Positions 26,274 to 36,607 of a stretch of 64,000 bases of DNA are shown one piece after another. Within the stretch, counting starts at the first letter, position 1. Each line of letters starts with the position of its first letter. Position numbers and translations under genes: made by a program. This DNA comes from Erythrobacter sp. (GTDB taxonomy: Bacteria > Pseudomonadota > Alphaproteobacteria > Sphingomonadales > Sphingomonadaceae). Location of the stretch: positions 186,001-250,000 of the forward strand of contig JAACTB010000009.1 of the NCBI GenBank assembly GCA_009993605.1, given 5' to 3'. The notes beneath the pieces are model-generated. The model worked only from the letters and a program-made list of their open reading frames with translations. It did no database searches and had not been told where the DNA came from.

Positions 26274-27134
26274 ATGACCGGCGTGGATGCATCGCACCGG
26301 ATCGTCGCCGATCTGCTGCGCGCCCGTACCGGGCAACACCTGTCCGAAGCACGCATGTGGCGGGTGCCCTCGGCCCTTGCCGGGCTGTTCCGCGCGCGCG
26401 GCATATCCAACGTCGATCAGCTCGTCTGCCTTCTGGCCGAACCCGATGCGCGCGATCTTGCCACCGAGGTGGTCGAAGCGCTGCTCAACAACGAAACCTA
26501 TTTCTTCCGCGACACCGCCTTCTTCGACCGCTTGGCGCAAACCGTCCTCCCGGACATATTTCAGCGCCGCCAGGACACGAAGCGCATCGCGATCTGGTCG
26601 GCCGGGTGTTCGACCGGGCAGGAAGCCCTTTCGCTGGCCATGCTGTTCGCCGACGATCCCGATCGCTGGCGCGACTGGACGATCGACATCGTCGGCACCG
26701 ACATATCGCGCAAAGCGATTACGGTCGCGCAGAGCGGGCTCTACTCCCAGTTCGAAATCCAGCGCGGCATGGATATCCACCGGATGCTCCGCCATTTCGA
26801 CGAGGTCGCGACGGGGTGGCAGGCCAAACCCGAATTGCGGGCGCTGACCCGGTTCAGGCAGGCCAGCCTGTTTTCGCCGCCGCCCGCCACGCATGGCTTC
26901 GATCTGGTGCTGTGCCGCAACGTGATGCTGTATTTCGACGCGCCAAAGCGCGCCGAGGGCTTTACGCGGCTGGCCCAGGGCATGGCGCTCGACGGGTGGC
27001 TGATGCTCGGCTCGGGCGAGACTGTGCTTGGCCAGACGCCTCTGTTCGAAACCTCGGACGAGGGCCCCGCCCTCTATCGCCGCGTTACGGCACCCGTTTC
27101 GCAGGAGTGCGCGCGCGATGCGATGGTCGGCTGA
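26274..27134 (+). CDS. cheR: Chemotaxis protein methyltransferase CheR
   Basis: A 286-residue SAM-dependent enzyme that methylates receptor glutamates. It has the N-terminal helical CheR domain (about 1-75), LLNNETYFFRD, and the SAM-binding AIWSAGCSTGQEALSLAM, then DIVGTDIS and FDLVLCRNVMLYF. The start at 26274 is preferred over an in-frame ATG at 26229 because it follows the cheB stop by 1 bp. No pentapeptide-binding extension is visible. Confidence 0.93.
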   Translation: MTGVDASHRIVADLLRARTGQHLSEARMWRVPSALAGLFRARGISNVDQLVCLLAEPDARDLATEVVEALLNNETYFFRDTAFFDRLAQTVLPDIFQRRQDTKRIAIWSAGCSTGQEALSLAMLFADDPDRWRDWTIDIVGTDISRKAITVAQSGLYSQFEIQRGMDIHRMLRHFDEVATGWQAKPELRALTRFRQASLFSPPPATHGFDLVLCRNVMLYFDAPKRAEGFTRLAQGMALDGWLMLGSGETVLGQTPLFETSDEGPALYRRVTAPVSQECARDAMVG

Positions 27135-27211
27135 CGCCGCAGCGGCGCGCCGCCCCTCAATCACAATCGCCGAACGCGGATCGCACGCTCGCGGTCACGG
27201 TAAATCGCCGC

Positions 27212-27226
27212 TTAACGTCTTTTTAG
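27212..27226. promoter_or_regulatory. CtrA-box-like element upstream of the GGDEF-EAL gene
   Basis: TTAA, seven bases, then TTAG resembles the CtrA consensus TTAA-N7-TTAA with one mismatch. It lies 62 bp before the GTG start in the 153-bp gap after cheR, next to a 15-base motif shared with the flgB promoter region. It is a candidate only. Confidence 0.35.
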
Positions 27227-27287
27227 CGCCTGCTCCCATACAGCTGGCGCCGGTCGCGTTCTGCGGCCCAGCCGGACGAGGAATCGC

Positions 27288-28886
27288 GTGAACAGCTTGC
27301 AGGGGAGATCAGCGGGCGTAGCGCAGGCCGGACGGCCGGTCGTTCGCGCGCTCGCCTCGTTCCTGCCGCTCGTCTGCATCGCCGTACTGACAGTCGCGAT
27401 CGCCTTCGCCTATGCCATTTCGGCTGCGCATACGCCCGGGGCGGGATTGCCGAGCTGGATCCTCGTGGCAGGCGGGATCGTCCAGGCCCTGATTCTGATC
27501 GCCCTCGCTCCGCTGTCGCTGCGACATGCCCGCAAGCTCGAACGCTTCGCGCTGCGCGACGATCTGACCGGGCTTGCAAACCGCGCAGGCCTCCATTCCG
27601 ACTATGCGGAGATTGCGGCCCATGCCAGCGGGCCGGAAGAGGTTGCCCTCGCCCTCATCGATCTCGACGGGTTTCTGAGCGTCAACGATCGCCACGGCCA
27701 TGCCGTCGGCGACAGGCTGCTCTGCGAAGCCGCCCGGATCATCGGCGATCTGTGCGGCGAAGAGGCGCGGATCTATCGCCTGGGGGGTGACGAATTCGCT
27801 CTGATCAAGGCCGGTCCGCTGGCCGCCACTCTGATCGAGGGCATGGCGCGCAATATCGTCGACAGGCTGTCGAAGCCGGTTCAGGTCGATGGACTGCGCC
27901 TCACCGTCGGGGCGAGCATCGGCCTAGCGCGCATGAGCGCGAGCGGCGATCATTCGAGTTCCGAATTGCTGCGCCGCGCCGATGTCGCCCTGTTCGAATC
28001 GAAATGCGGCGGGAAGGGCCGCTGCACCTGGTTCGATATGCAGTCCGACATCTCCCGCGAGGAAACGCGGGTGATGGAAGAGGAATTGCGTAATGCCCTC
28101 GCACGCGAACAATTCCGACTGAACTACCAGCCCCTCGTCGATTGCTACACCCAGCGGATAGTCGGGGTCGAGGCGCTGCTGCGCTGGAACCGGCCCGATG
28201 GCGAACGGATCGAGACCAGCCGCTTCGTCTCCGTCGCCGAACAATCGGGGCTGATCGATCCGCTCGGCCTCTGGGTGCTGCGCCGTGCCTGTGTCGATGC
28301 GCTCGACTGGAATGGCATCAAGCTGTCGGTCAACCTCTCGCCGGTCCAGCTGAAGAACCCGGAATTTCCAATCCAGCTGGGCCACATCCTCGAGGAAACC
28401 GGCTTCGCGCCCGAACGGCTGGAGCTGGAGATCACCGAGAACTGCCTGGTCGTCAATCCGGTGGTCGCCGAACGCTGCCTGTCGGTGATCAGGGGGTTCG
28501 GCGTCAGCGTGGTGCTCGACGATTTCGGGACGGGCTACGCCTCGATCGGGTTCCTGCGCCGCTTCCGCTTCGAAAAGCTCAAGATCGATCGCAGCCTCGT
28601 GACCCAGGCCGATACCGATGACGGCAGTCGCGCGATGATGCTGTCTTCGATCACGGTGGCGCGCGCGATGAAGATGGATGTGACGGCGGAGGGTGTGGAA
28701 ACCCGCGAACAGGCCGATATGGTCCGCGCCGCGGGCTGCGATCAGATCCAGGGCTGGCTCTATTTCAAGGCGATGCCCGCCGAAGCGATCCCCCAACATC
28801 TCGACAAGGTCGCCCAGTTCGCGGACGCCCCTCTCCTCGACGGTCTCCCGCAGTCCGTCGAAAAACCTGAAAGCAAAGTTGCATGA
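27288..28886 (+). CDS. Membrane GGDEF-EAL protein (cyclic-di-GMP turnover)
   Basis: A 532-residue protein with two N-terminal membrane helices (about 23-45 and 57-78), a GGDEF domain (about 85-255, intact GGDEF at 166-170) and an EAL domain (about 262-515). The EAL metal and catalytic residues are all present: EAL at 295-297, [24 protein letters not shown] and TAEGVE. There is no RxxD inhibitory site before GGDEF. Both synthesis and breakdown of c-di-GMP are therefore possible. GTG start with GAGGA six bases upstream. It overlaps the next chemoreceptor gene by 4 bp, so it belongs to the chemotaxis operon. Confidence 0.92.
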   Translation: MNSLQGRSAGVAQAGRPVVRALASFLPLVCIAVLTVAIAFAYAISAAHTPGAGLPSWILVAGGIVQALILIALAPLSLRHARKLERFALRDDLTGLANRAGLHSDYAEIAAHASGPEEVALALIDLDGFLSVNDRHGHAVGDRLLCEAARIIGDLCGEEARIYRLGGDEFALIKAGPLAATLIEGMARNIVDRLSKPVQVDGLRLTVGASIGLARMSASGDHSSSELLRRADVALFESKCGGKGRCTWFDMQSDISREETRVMEEELRNALAREQFRLNYQPLVDCYTQRIVGVEALLRWNRPDGERIETSRFVSVAEQSGLIDPLGLWVLRRACVDALDWNGIKLSVNLSPVQLKNPEFPIQLGHILEETGFAPERLELEITENCLVVNPVVAERCLSVIRGFGVSVVLDDFGTGYASIGFLRRFRFEKLKIDRSLVTQADTDDGSRAMMLSSITVARAMKMDVTAEGVETREQADMVRAAGCDQIQGWLYFKAMPAEAIPQHLDKVAQFADAPLLDGLPQSVEKPESKVA

Positions 28887-30736
28887 GCGCGCTTGCCGAT
28901 CTCACTGGCGATCTGGTCGCCGAAAAGGGCGCACCGGCCCCGGTCGAACTCGCTTCGGACGATCGCGATCCAGTCGCCACGGGATTGTTCGCACGATTCA
29001 AGGCAGAGCTGGAAGATCGCTACCGGCGGCTGTCGGTCGCGCAGAAGATCGGGCGGCTGACGCTTGCCAGCGTCACGGCGATCATGCTGACGATCGCCGC
29101 CATGGTCGTCGGCGCGACGGTCATGCTCGACATGCGCCAAACCCGCATGGCGATCGCGGAAGCGCAGCTCCTGTCGGCGCGGACCGTGACGGATATCGAA
29201 CGCGCCCAACTATACGGCCAGCGCTTCGCGTTGACGGGGGCGCAGACCGATATGGAGCGCGCGCAAGCCGCCCTGCAGGATGCGCGCGCAAGCCTGGTCG
29301 GACTGGACGACATCGCAATCCGACACGGTTCCGCGCAGCATCCCGCCATCGCAAGTCTCGATGACCAGATCACCGAATTCCAGGCCGCGTTGGGGACCGT
29401 TTCCTCCACATACGGACGATATGGAACGAGTGCCCGGACCCAAGCTCTCGTCGATGCGAACTTCCGCAGCGGAGTGGATCTGATCGATCGGGCCGAGACG
29501 ATCAATGCGGCGCTGGCCGCGATCGGCGCCGAAGCCGATCAGCGATCTTCTGCGGTCATCTGGTGGCTGCTCGTCGGCTTCGCAGTCAGCGTGACGATCG
29601 CGCTCGCACTGATCTTCGCGACCTCCCGTTCGATCATCGCCGATATGTCCGGAACGCTGAACCGCCTGACCGCAAGCGGGCTCGAATTGTCGAAGGGTAA
29701 TCTGACAGTCCCTATTCCCGGCTTGCGCCGTAAGGACGAGATCGGACAGATGGCCCGTTCGATGCGGTTATTCGCTCGCGCGGCCAAGAAGTTCGAAGCC
29801 GCGAAGGAAAGCGAGGCCGCGCGCGCAAGGCAAGAGCTCGTCGAACGGGCCGAGATGGAACGCGAGCGCGAAGCGGGGCGCAAGCAGAAGGAACGGGCCC
29901 TGCTCGACCTCGCGCAGACCTTCGAATCCACGGTCGGCCATGTCGTCGGCAGTGTCGCCGCGGCGGTTGATCAGTTGCAGACCACCGCCAATCACATGGC
30001 CACCACCGCCGACCGTTCGACCGATCGGACCGGACAGGTCGTCGGGGAAATGGACCGCGCCGCCAACGGCGTCGTCGCCGCCGCCGCCGCGTCCGACGAA
30101 TTCGCGCTGTCGATCGGCGAGATCGGGCGCCAGGCCGCCCAGTCCGCGGAACTCGCTCGCAAGGCCACCAGCGCCGCCGAACAGGCGGACGGGACGATGT
30201 CGGAGCTGTCCGCTTCCGCCGAACAGGTCGGGCAGGTCGTCGAACTGATCCAGTCGATCGCCCGGCGCACCAATCTTCTCGCGCTCAACGCCTCGATCGA
30301 AGCGGCGCGCGGGGGCGAGGCGGGGCGCGGCTTCGCCGTGGTCGCCAGCGAGGTCAAGGACCTGGCCAACCAGACCAGCCGAGCGACGCGCGACATCGCA
30401 GACCAGATCCGCGCGATGCAGGACAGCACCGGCGCCAGCGTCACCGCGCTCCGATCGATCGGCGCGCAGATCGCCCAGCTGGAAACCAGCGCCGTATCCA
30501 TTGCCAGCGCGGTCGATCAACAGACCCGGGCCGGACAGGAACTGGCCCGCAGCATCGATATCGCCGCGCGCGGGACCGATGCGGTTTCGGGTCTCGTCGT
30601 CGAAGTCAGGGAATCATCGCTGGCGACCGGCAACGCCGCCGCCCAGGTCCTGGCATCGGCCAACGAGCTCGAAGGCCAGGCGGACATGCTGAGCGGCAAG
30701 GTCGACGATTTCCTGGCGCATATCCGCGCCGGATAG
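28883..30736 (+). CDS. Methyl-accepting chemotaxis protein with periplasmic helical sensor
   Basis: A 617-residue chemoreceptor. A membrane helix (about 58-83) is followed by a periplasmic helical region of about 140 residues, a second membrane helix (about 227-248), a HAMP linker (ending near [12 protein letters not shown]) and a long cytoplasmic coiled coil. The signalling tip is recognisable in [20 protein letters not shown] and [15 protein letters not shown]. There is no C-terminal CheR/CheB-binding pentapeptide. Start overlaps the GGDEF-EAL stop by ATGA. The ligand is unknown. Confidence 0.92.
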   Translation: MSALADLTGDLVAEKGAPAPVELASDDRDPVATGLFARFKAELEDRYRRLSVAQKIGRLTLASVTAIMLTIAAMVVGATVMLDMRQTRMAIAEAQLLSARTVTDIERAQLYGQRFALTGAQTDMERAQAALQDARASLVGLDDIAIRHGSAQHPAIASLDDQITEFQAALGTVSSTYGRYGTSARTQALVDANFRSGVDLIDRAETINAALAAIGAEADQRSSAVIWWLLVGFAVSVTIALALIFATSRSIIADMSGTLNRLTASGLELSKGNLTVPIPGLRRKDEIGQMARSMRLFARAAKKFEAAKESEAARARQELVERAEMEREREAGRKQKERALLDLAQTFESTVGHVVGSVAAAVDQLQTTANHMATTADRSTDRTGQVVGEMDRAANGVVAAAAASDEFALSIGEIGRQAAQSAELARKATSAAEQADGTMSELSASAEQVGQVVELIQSIARRTNLLALNASIEAARGGEAGRGFAVVASEVKDLANQTSRATRDIADQIRAMQDSTGASVTALRSIGAQIAQLETSAVSIASAVDQQTRAGQELARSIDIAARGTDAVSGLVVEVRESSLATGNAAAQVLASANELEGQADMLSGKVDDFLAHIRAG

Positions 30737-30797
30737 GAAATCTTAACCACATCGCATTAGCAAGATGCGGTATTTGGTCCTGAGGAAACAAGCGCTT

Positions 30798-32222
30798 ATG
30801 AATGCCTATTCTACGGTTGTCGCGCCCTCGGAGCCTGCTGAAGAAAGCCCGATTGCTTCCGACGTTTCACCTGTCCGCGTAGACAGTCTCGCGCAGGAAG
30901 AGACGGCCTTGTCGTCCTGGTTCATGCGCCAGTCTCTCCTCGTCAAAGCGAGGATCGCATCGTTCTTCACGCTCGGCGGTGTGTTCGCCGTGACTTTGGT
31001 CGCCCTTCTGGGGTTGAACAGTCCCGCGATCGCCGCCTTCGCCCAGCCCCTGATACTGATCCTGGCCGCGACTGCCTTCATTCTGGGCTTCAGCGCGCTG
31101 CGATTCATCGAACAGCGCATCATCACGCCACTCGGAGACCTGTCCAACGATCTCGCCCGCATGGCGAAGGGGGAGGCGGATGTTCGCCCCTGGCATACCG
31201 AGCGAGCCGACCTGATCGGCGAAATCGCGCGATCGCTGGAAGCCTTCCGCGTTTCGCGCAAGCAACTCGATGACAGCATCGCCGCTCGCGCCCAGCTGGA
31301 CGCGGATCGCGAACGCGAGCGCATCGATGCCGACGATCTGGCCCAGAGCGTCAGACAGGAACTCGTCGAGGGTCTTTTGACGCGCTTCCAGTCTTCGATC
31401 GGCGAAGTCGTTCAGAGCGTCGCTGCGTCGTCGACGCAATTGCAGTCGACCGCAAAGGAGATGTCGGCCACTCTCGAAGAGACCACCGCGCAGACCGACA
31501 TGGTCGCACAATCGATGGCCAACGCCCGCGGTGGAACCACTGCCGCTGCCGCCGCATCGGACGAATTCGCCATGTCGATCGGCGAGATCAGCCGCCAGGC
31601 CGCCAGCTCCGCCGAACTGGCGCGCGAGGCGAGCGAAACGGCCGGTCGCGCCGACGAGACCGTCTCGGACCTGCTCTCGTCCGCCGATCAGATCGGCGAG
31701 GTTGTCGGCCTGATCCATTCGATCGCGCGGCGCACCAATCTGCTCGCCCTCAACGCCTCGATCGAGGCGGCGCGCAGCGGCGAAGCGGGACGCGGCTTCG
31801 CCGTCGTGGCGAGCGAGGTCAAGGAACTGGCCGCCCAGACCAGCCGCGCGACCGACAACATCGCGGATCAGATCCGCGCCATGCAGGATTCGACCGGAGC
31901 CAGCGTCTCCGCGCTGCGCACCATCAACAGCCAGATCAAGCAGCTCGAATCGAGCGCGGTCTCGATCGCCTCCGCCGTCGATCAGCAGACCTTGGCGGGC
32001 CAGGAACTGGCACGCAGCATCGACACTGCGGCGCGCGGATCGGAAGAAGTCGCCGACCATGTCGAACGCGTCCGCACGAGCGCGGCCGCGCACGGCATTG
32101 CGGCAGGCCAGGTCCTCAGTTCCGCCGACGAGTTGCAAAGCCAGGCCAGCACGCTTCGCACCAAGCTGGACGGCTTCATCACGGAAATCCGGGCGAGCGA
32201 GGGAAGCCGGCACGCGGCCTGA
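30798..32222 (+). CDS. Methyl-accepting chemotaxis protein without a periplasmic sensor domain
   Basis: A 474-residue chemoreceptor with two close membrane helices (about 55-75 and 85-105) joined by only about ten residues, then HAMP and a signalling coiled coil whose tip is close to that of the preceding receptor ([20 protein letters not shown]). With no room for a periplasmic domain, it likely senses membrane or internal state, or signals through partner receptors. An ATG 11 codons upstream is an alternative start; the chosen ATG has GAGGA upstream. A TTAACCAC motif precedes the gene. Confidence 0.9.
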   Translation: MNAYSTVVAPSEPAEESPIASDVSPVRVDSLAQEETALSSWFMRQSLLVKARIASFFTLGGVFAVTLVALLGLNSPAIAAFAQPLILILAATAFILGFSALRFIEQRIITPLGDLSNDLARMAKGEADVRPWHTERADLIGEIARSLEAFRVSRKQLDDSIAARAQLDADRERERIDADDLAQSVRQELVEGLLTRFQSSIGEVVQSVAASSTQLQSTAKEMSATLEETTAQTDMVAQSMANARGGTTAAAAASDEFAMSIGEISRQAASSAELAREASETAGRADETVSDLLSSADQIGEVVGLIHSIARRTNLLALNASIEAARSGEAGRGFAVVASEVKELAAQTSRATDNIADQIRAMQDSTGASVSALRTINSQIKQLESSAVSIASAVDQQTLAGQELARSIDTAARGSEEVADHVERVRTSAAAHGIAAGQVLSSADELQSQASTLRTKLDGFITEIRASEGSRHAA

Positions 32223-32261
32223 CCTTCCCTCGCCTGTCGGATCAGCGTCGGTTCCGGGCGA

Positions 32262-35200
32262 TCATTCCCACCAGTAAGGCAGGCGGCGCGCATCGCCGGT
32301 GACGACTTCGTTCATCGTGCGCGCATCGTAGAGGCGGCCTCCCAGCATCACCCGCTCGATATCGTCCGAATTGCGGATATCCGCGCTCGGATCGGCGGTG
32401 AGGATGACGAGATCGGCCAATTTCCCGACCTCGAGGGATCCGATGTCGCGATCCATTCCCAGCGAACGGGCGGATTCGATCGTACCCGCGCGCAGCGACT
32501 GGACCGGGGACATGCCGCCCCGCACGAAGCTCCACAATTCCCAATGGGCGGCGATGCCCGATTGCTGGCCGTGCGCCCCGATCGAGACCTTGACGCCCCG
32601 CTCCGCGAGCTTCTTCGCTTCGCGCGCGGAATTGTCGTCGACGAAGGCCCAGTCCGGCGCCTTGGTGCGCCGCGCCGTTTCGGCGAGCAGCATACGCGGC
32701 GGGGTGTGGACCAGCAGCGGGTTGTCGAACACGTCGGTCGCCTGCCGCCAATACGGATCGGCGGCGAGCCCGCCATAGGTCACGACCAGAGTCGGCGTGT
32801 AGTTCGTCTGGCTCTGGCTGAAGAATTGCAGCACGTCGTCATACATCACGTCGACCGGGATGTTGTGCTCCAGCGTCGAATTGCCGTCCGCGACGAGATT
32901 CAGATCCATCCCGAACAGCGATCCGCCCTCGGCAACCACCAGCATGTTCTCCGCCCGCGCGGCGGCGACGACCTGCTGGCGCTGTTCGCGGCGCGGCTGG
33001 TTGTAGTTCTTGACCGAGATTCCACCCTGCGCCTTGATCCGGCGGATATGGGCGAGCGCGTCCTCGTATCCGTCGATCCGGGCATAGACGCTGGGCGCCT
33101 TGGCCCCGTAGATGATCTCGCCGGTCGAGAAGATGCGCGGAGCGAGCAAAGTGCCCGCCTTCTGCCGCTCCGCCGCGGCGAAGATCGAGCTGGCGCTGGA
33201 GGACGGATCGTGGATCGTCGTCACCCCCATGGCCAGTTCCTGCACCGTGGACCAGTTCTGCTGCGGCACCAGATCGCCGACGCCCTGCGGCCCGTGGGCG
33301 TGCGCATCGACGAGGCCGGGCATGATGGTGCGGCCCGCCGCATCGACCATGCGTGCGCCGTTCGGCACCGGCGTGCTCGCAGCCGGGCCGATCGCCGCGA
33401 TCCGGTCGCCCTGGATCACGATCGTCCCGTTCTCGATCACGCCCGCATCCTCGCCCGCCATGGTCAGGATACGCGCGCCGGTGATCGCCACCGTACCTGT
33501 CGGCTTGTCAGCGCGCACGGTCCGCGCCAGCGAGAGGCCGGTTTCCGGCGGCACGAAACTTGGCGCGTCCTCCGACGCAGGCGCGCGGCGGAACATCGCG
33601 GCGGTGGTGGCGCGATACATCGTCGGCCCCATCGACCAGTAGACGGTCGATCCGTTATCGGCCCAGCCGACATAATCCGCCCCGCCCTTGCTGGCCTTGA
33701 CCACGGGCAGCGAGCTTGCCTTCTCGCCCACCGTCACTGCCTGCCCGCCGGGAAGGATCGGCACGACGAAGACTTCGTAATTCTGCTTGAAGGCGACATG
33801 CTCGCCGGTGGGCGAGACGCGGAAATCGTTGGCGAGATCGCCTTGGGCGTGGACGCGCTTGGCCTCGCCGTTGAAGTCCGTGGAGAGCAGCTGGAGATTG
33901 CCCCCCTCGCGCCCCATCATGAAGATCCGGTCGTTCGCCGCGCCGAACTGGGGCACGCTGTTCCCGCGCGAAACGAGCTGCGGCGTGCCGCCATTGGCCG
34001 AGACGCGATAGACGCCCGGATTCTCCGAAAATTCCGGCGAGGTCAGATAGCCGCCCTCGCGCTTTTCGAACACGATGGTGCGCCCGTCGGGCGAGAACTG
34101 GGGCACGGCGTAATGGCCGCGCATTTCGGTGACGGTGCGCTGATTGCGCCCGTTGGCATCCAGAGTGACGATCTGGCCGAGCCCTTCGTCGGTCCAGCGG
34201 ACATAGGCGAGGCGTTCGCCATCGCGCGACCATGCAGGCCAGGCTTCGATCGCCTCCCCATCATTCGTCAAGCGCCGCGCTTCGCCCCCGGCGGCATTCT
34301 TGACGTAGAGCTTTCCAAGGCTTTCGAACACGATCCGGCGGCCATCGGGCGAGAGCGCCGCGAATTTCGGGATCTTGGCTTCGAAACTGTCGGGCGAGAC
34401 CGGGATCACCGGATGGGGCGCATCGGCCACGCTGCGCGTGTCGTCGATCGCGAAGGGGATCACCCGCGCTTCGCCTCCCATTGCCGGGACGCGGCGCAGC
34501 TTGCCGCCTGCCCAGAACACGATCTCGCGGCTGTCGGGCGTCCAGTCCATGCCCGGATAGACGCCATAGACCGCCCAGGTCTCCTGTAGATCGAGATCCA
34601 GCGAATCGTAGATCATCCGCTCCTCGCCGCTCGAGAGATCCTTGACCCAAAGCTGGGACTGATCGCGGTCGCGGCGTACGAAGGAGAGGTACTTGCCATC
34701 CGGCGACGGCTGCGGACGGACCGATCCGCCATAGCCGGACACCGCCGTGGTCACCTCGCCCGTCGCCAGATCGTATTTCTCGATCTCGAACAGGCTCTGC
34801 TGCGAATCCTGCGCATATTCGAAGATCGCGCCGGGGCTGACATTGCGAGTGTAATAGATCGCGCTGCCGTCGGGCGCATAGACCGGCTCGCCCAATTCCT
34901 TCTGCAAGGCCTCGTTCGCGCGTTCAACCAGCGCGACGCCGCCACCGCCCGAAATGTGATAGAGCCAGACCTCGCCCGTGCCTGCCGAGCGTTCGGTGGT
35001 GAAATGCTTCTTCGCCGCGATATAGCGCCCGTCCGGGCTCCATGTCGGCTGGTTGAGGAGGCGGAAATCCTCCTTCGTGACGCGCCGTTTGTCCGACCCG
35101 TCGGCGTTCATCACCCAGATATTGTCCGCGCCGTTCCGGTCCGAGGTGAAGGCGATGCGGCTGCCATCGGGCGAGAAGCGCGGCTGGATTTCCCAGGCGA

Positions 35201-35594
35201 GACCTTCGGCAATCCGGGTGGGCGTGCCGCCCGAAATCGGCATGGTGTAGATATCGCCGAGCAGCGCGAAGGCGAGCGTGCGGCCATCGGGCGAGACGTC
35301 GACATCGATCCAGGTGCCCTCGTCGGTGCGGATCGGGACCTGGCGGATCGTGGCACCGCGCGGGTTGGTGATGTCCCACTTCTCCTCGCCCGCGCCGGGC
35401 GTGGCCTGCGGAACCGCGGGCGCCGCCTCAACTGCTTCGCCGGTGCCCTGCGCGGGCAGTTCCTCGTCGTTCTGCGAGGCATCGACCTCCTGCTCTTCGA
35501 CCGGGTTCGGCGAAGGCGTCGGCTCTTGCGACTGGGCGAAAGCAGCTTGCGCGACGAACAGGCTGGCAAGGACGGTGGCGACGGTGGTTTTCAT
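32262..35594 (-). CDS. Secreted TolB-like beta-propeller / amidohydrolase fusion protein
   Basis: A 1110-residue exported protein. A signal peptide (MKTTVATVLASLFVAQAAFA) and a Pro/Glu-rich linker precede WD40-like PD40 repeats over about residues 70-680, visible as many copies of FSPDGRxIAF-type segments. The amidohydrolase part (about 700-1110) has the metal-binding VDAHAHG, VKNYNQPRREQ, LEHNIPV and IGAHGQQ. Family members are predicted periplasmic or cell-surface hydrolases, and the substrate is unknown. It is convergent with the chemoreceptor gene and not obviously part of motility. Confidence 0.88.
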   Translation of the reverse strand: MKTTVATVLASLFVAQAAFAQSQEPTPSPNPVEEQEVDASQNDEELPAQGTGEAVEAAPAVPQATPGAGEEKWDITNPRGATIRQVPIRTDEGTWIDVDVSPDGRTLAFALLGDIYTMPISGGTPTRIAEGLAWEIQPRFSPDGSRIAFTSDRNGADNIWVMNADGSDKRRVTKEDFRLLNQPTWSPDGRYIAAKKHFTTERSAGTGEVWLYHISGGGGVALVERANEALQKELGEPVYAPDGSAIYYTRNVSPGAIFEYAQDSQQSLFEIEKYDLATGEVTTAVSGYGGSVRPQPSPDGKYLSFVRRDRDQSQLWVKDLSSGEERMIYDSLDLDLQETWAVYGVYPGMDWTPDSREIVFWAGGKLRRVPAMGGEARVIPFAIDDTRSVADAPHPVIPVSPDSFEAKIPKFAALSPDGRRIVFESLGKLYVKNAAGGEARRLTNDGEAIEAWPAWSRDGERLAYVRWTDEGLGQIVTLDANGRNQRTVTEMRGHYAVPQFSPDGRTIVFEKREGGYLTSPEFSENPGVYRVSANGGTPQLVSRGNSVPQFGAANDRIFMMGREGGNLQLLSTDFNGEAKRVHAQGDLANDFRVSPTGEHVAFKQNYEVFVVPILPGGQAVTVGEKASSLPVVKASKGGADYVGWADNGSTVYWSMGPTMYRATTAAMFRRAPASEDAPSFVPPETGLSLARTVRADKPTGTVAITGARILTMAGEDAGVIENGTIVIQGDRIAAIGPAASTPVPNGARMVDAAGRTIMPGLVDAHAHGPQGVGDLVPQQNWSTVQELAMGVTTIHDPSSSASSIFAAAERQKAGTLLAPRIFSTGEIIYGAKAPSVYARIDGYEDALAHIRRIKAQGGISVKNYNQPRREQRQQVVAAARAENMLVVAEGGSLFGMDLNLVADGNSTLEHNIPVDVMYDDVLQFFSQSQTNYTPTLVVTYGGLAADPYWRQATDVFDNPLLVHTPPRMLLAETARRTKAPDWAFVDDNSAREAKKLAERGVKVSIGAHGQQSGIAAHWELWSFVRGGMSPVQSLRAGTIESARSLGMDRDIGSLEVGKLADLVILTADPSADIRNSDDIERVMLGGRLYDARTMNEVVTGDARRLPYWWE

Positions 35595-35649
35595 GTCTCT
35601 CTCCCCTGGGGTTGTCGCCGGTCTAGGCGCAGCGGGAAGAGTTGCAAAG

Positions 35650-36534
35650 TCACTCGTCGATCTGCGCCAACACCTGTTTCGCGCGGCTCAGGTGCGGGCG
35701 ATCGAGCATGCCCCTGCGCCAGCCGATCGTGCCCGCGCCGGGATTGTCTTCGAACAATTGCACGATCTCGCGCGCCTCGGCGATTTCCTCGTCGCTCGGT
35801 GCGAAGGCGCGGTTGATCACGTCGACCTGCGCGGGATGGATTGCCAGCATCCCGCGATAGCCGTCGCGCTTGACCATCCGCGCGCGTTTCTCGAGGCCAT
35901 CGAGATCGCGGAAATCACCCATGATCGTTTCGATGGACGTGACGCCGGCGGCCGCCGCGCCCAACAGGCAGAGCGAACGCGCCAGTTCGAAAACCGGGCG
36001 ATAGCTGCCGTCATCGTTCATGCTGTCCGCCGCGCCGAGCGAATCGGAAAGGTCCTCCGCCCCCCAACTCATCGCAACGAGCCGCGGCGAGCCGCGATAG
36101 TCGCCGGTCGTGAACATCGCCGCCGCTGTTTCGGTGACCAGCGCCATGACCGGAGTGGAGCCTGGTTCGATCCCGTGGGCGCGTTCCCGCTCGCCCAGCA
36201 TGGTATTGAGCTGTTCGACATGGTGGCGCCCCTCGGCCTTGGGGAGGACGATGCCACCCGGACGCGACGGCATGACGGCATCGAGATCCTCTGCCGTCCA
36301 TTCGCCGTCCAGCGGATTGACCCGCACCCACAGGCGGTCCCGCTCCGCATCGTTCGCGGCTAGAAATTCCGCGACCATCCTGCGCGCCTCGGGCTTGTTC
36401 GGGATCGCCACCGCGTCTTCGAGGTCGAGGATCACGATATCCGCCGCGCCGGCGCACGCCTTTTCCATCTTGCGGGCACTGTCGCCCGGCGCGAACAGCC
36501 ATGAACGCATTTTGGACGAGGCAGGGGCAGGCAT
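35650..36534 (-). CDS. CitE-like HpcH/HpaI family CoA-ester lyase
   Basis: A 294-residue TIM-barrel protein of the citrate lyase beta-subunit family. RSWLFAPGDSARKMEKA, VILDLEDAVA (with the metal-binding Asp/Glu), RVNPLD and MLAIHPAQV are family landmarks. Such enzymes cleave or form beta-hydroxyacyl-CoA thioesters (malyl-, citramalyl- or related); the exact substrate is unclear. The start at 36534 has GGAG six bases upstream. No citD/citF is adjacent, so it is not part of a citrate lyase complex. Confidence 0.85.
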   Translation of the reverse strand: MPAPASSKMRSWLFAPGDSARKMEKACAGAADIVILDLEDAVAIPNKPEARRMVAEFLAANDAERDRLWVRVNPLDGEWTAEDLDAVMPSRPGGIVLPKAEGRHHVEQLNTMLGERERAHGIEPGSTPVMALVTETAAAMFTTGDYRGSPRLVAMSWGAEDLSDSLGAADSMNDDGSYRPVFELARSLCLLGAAAAGVTSIETIMGDFRDLDGLEKRARMVKRDGYRGMLAIHPAQVDVINRAFAPSDEEIAEAREIVQLFEDNPGAGTIGWRRGMLDRPHLSRAKQVLAQIDE

Positions 36535-36607
36535 GGCGGTCTCCGCAGGAATAATGAGAACCGCCGCTATCAAGCGGGGCGGTCCGTGACCAGCCCGCGC
36601 CGGACGC

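Noticed and set aside
30867-32213. Minus-strand open frame of 448 codons
   Set aside because: Antisense of the second chemoreceptor; no domain pattern.
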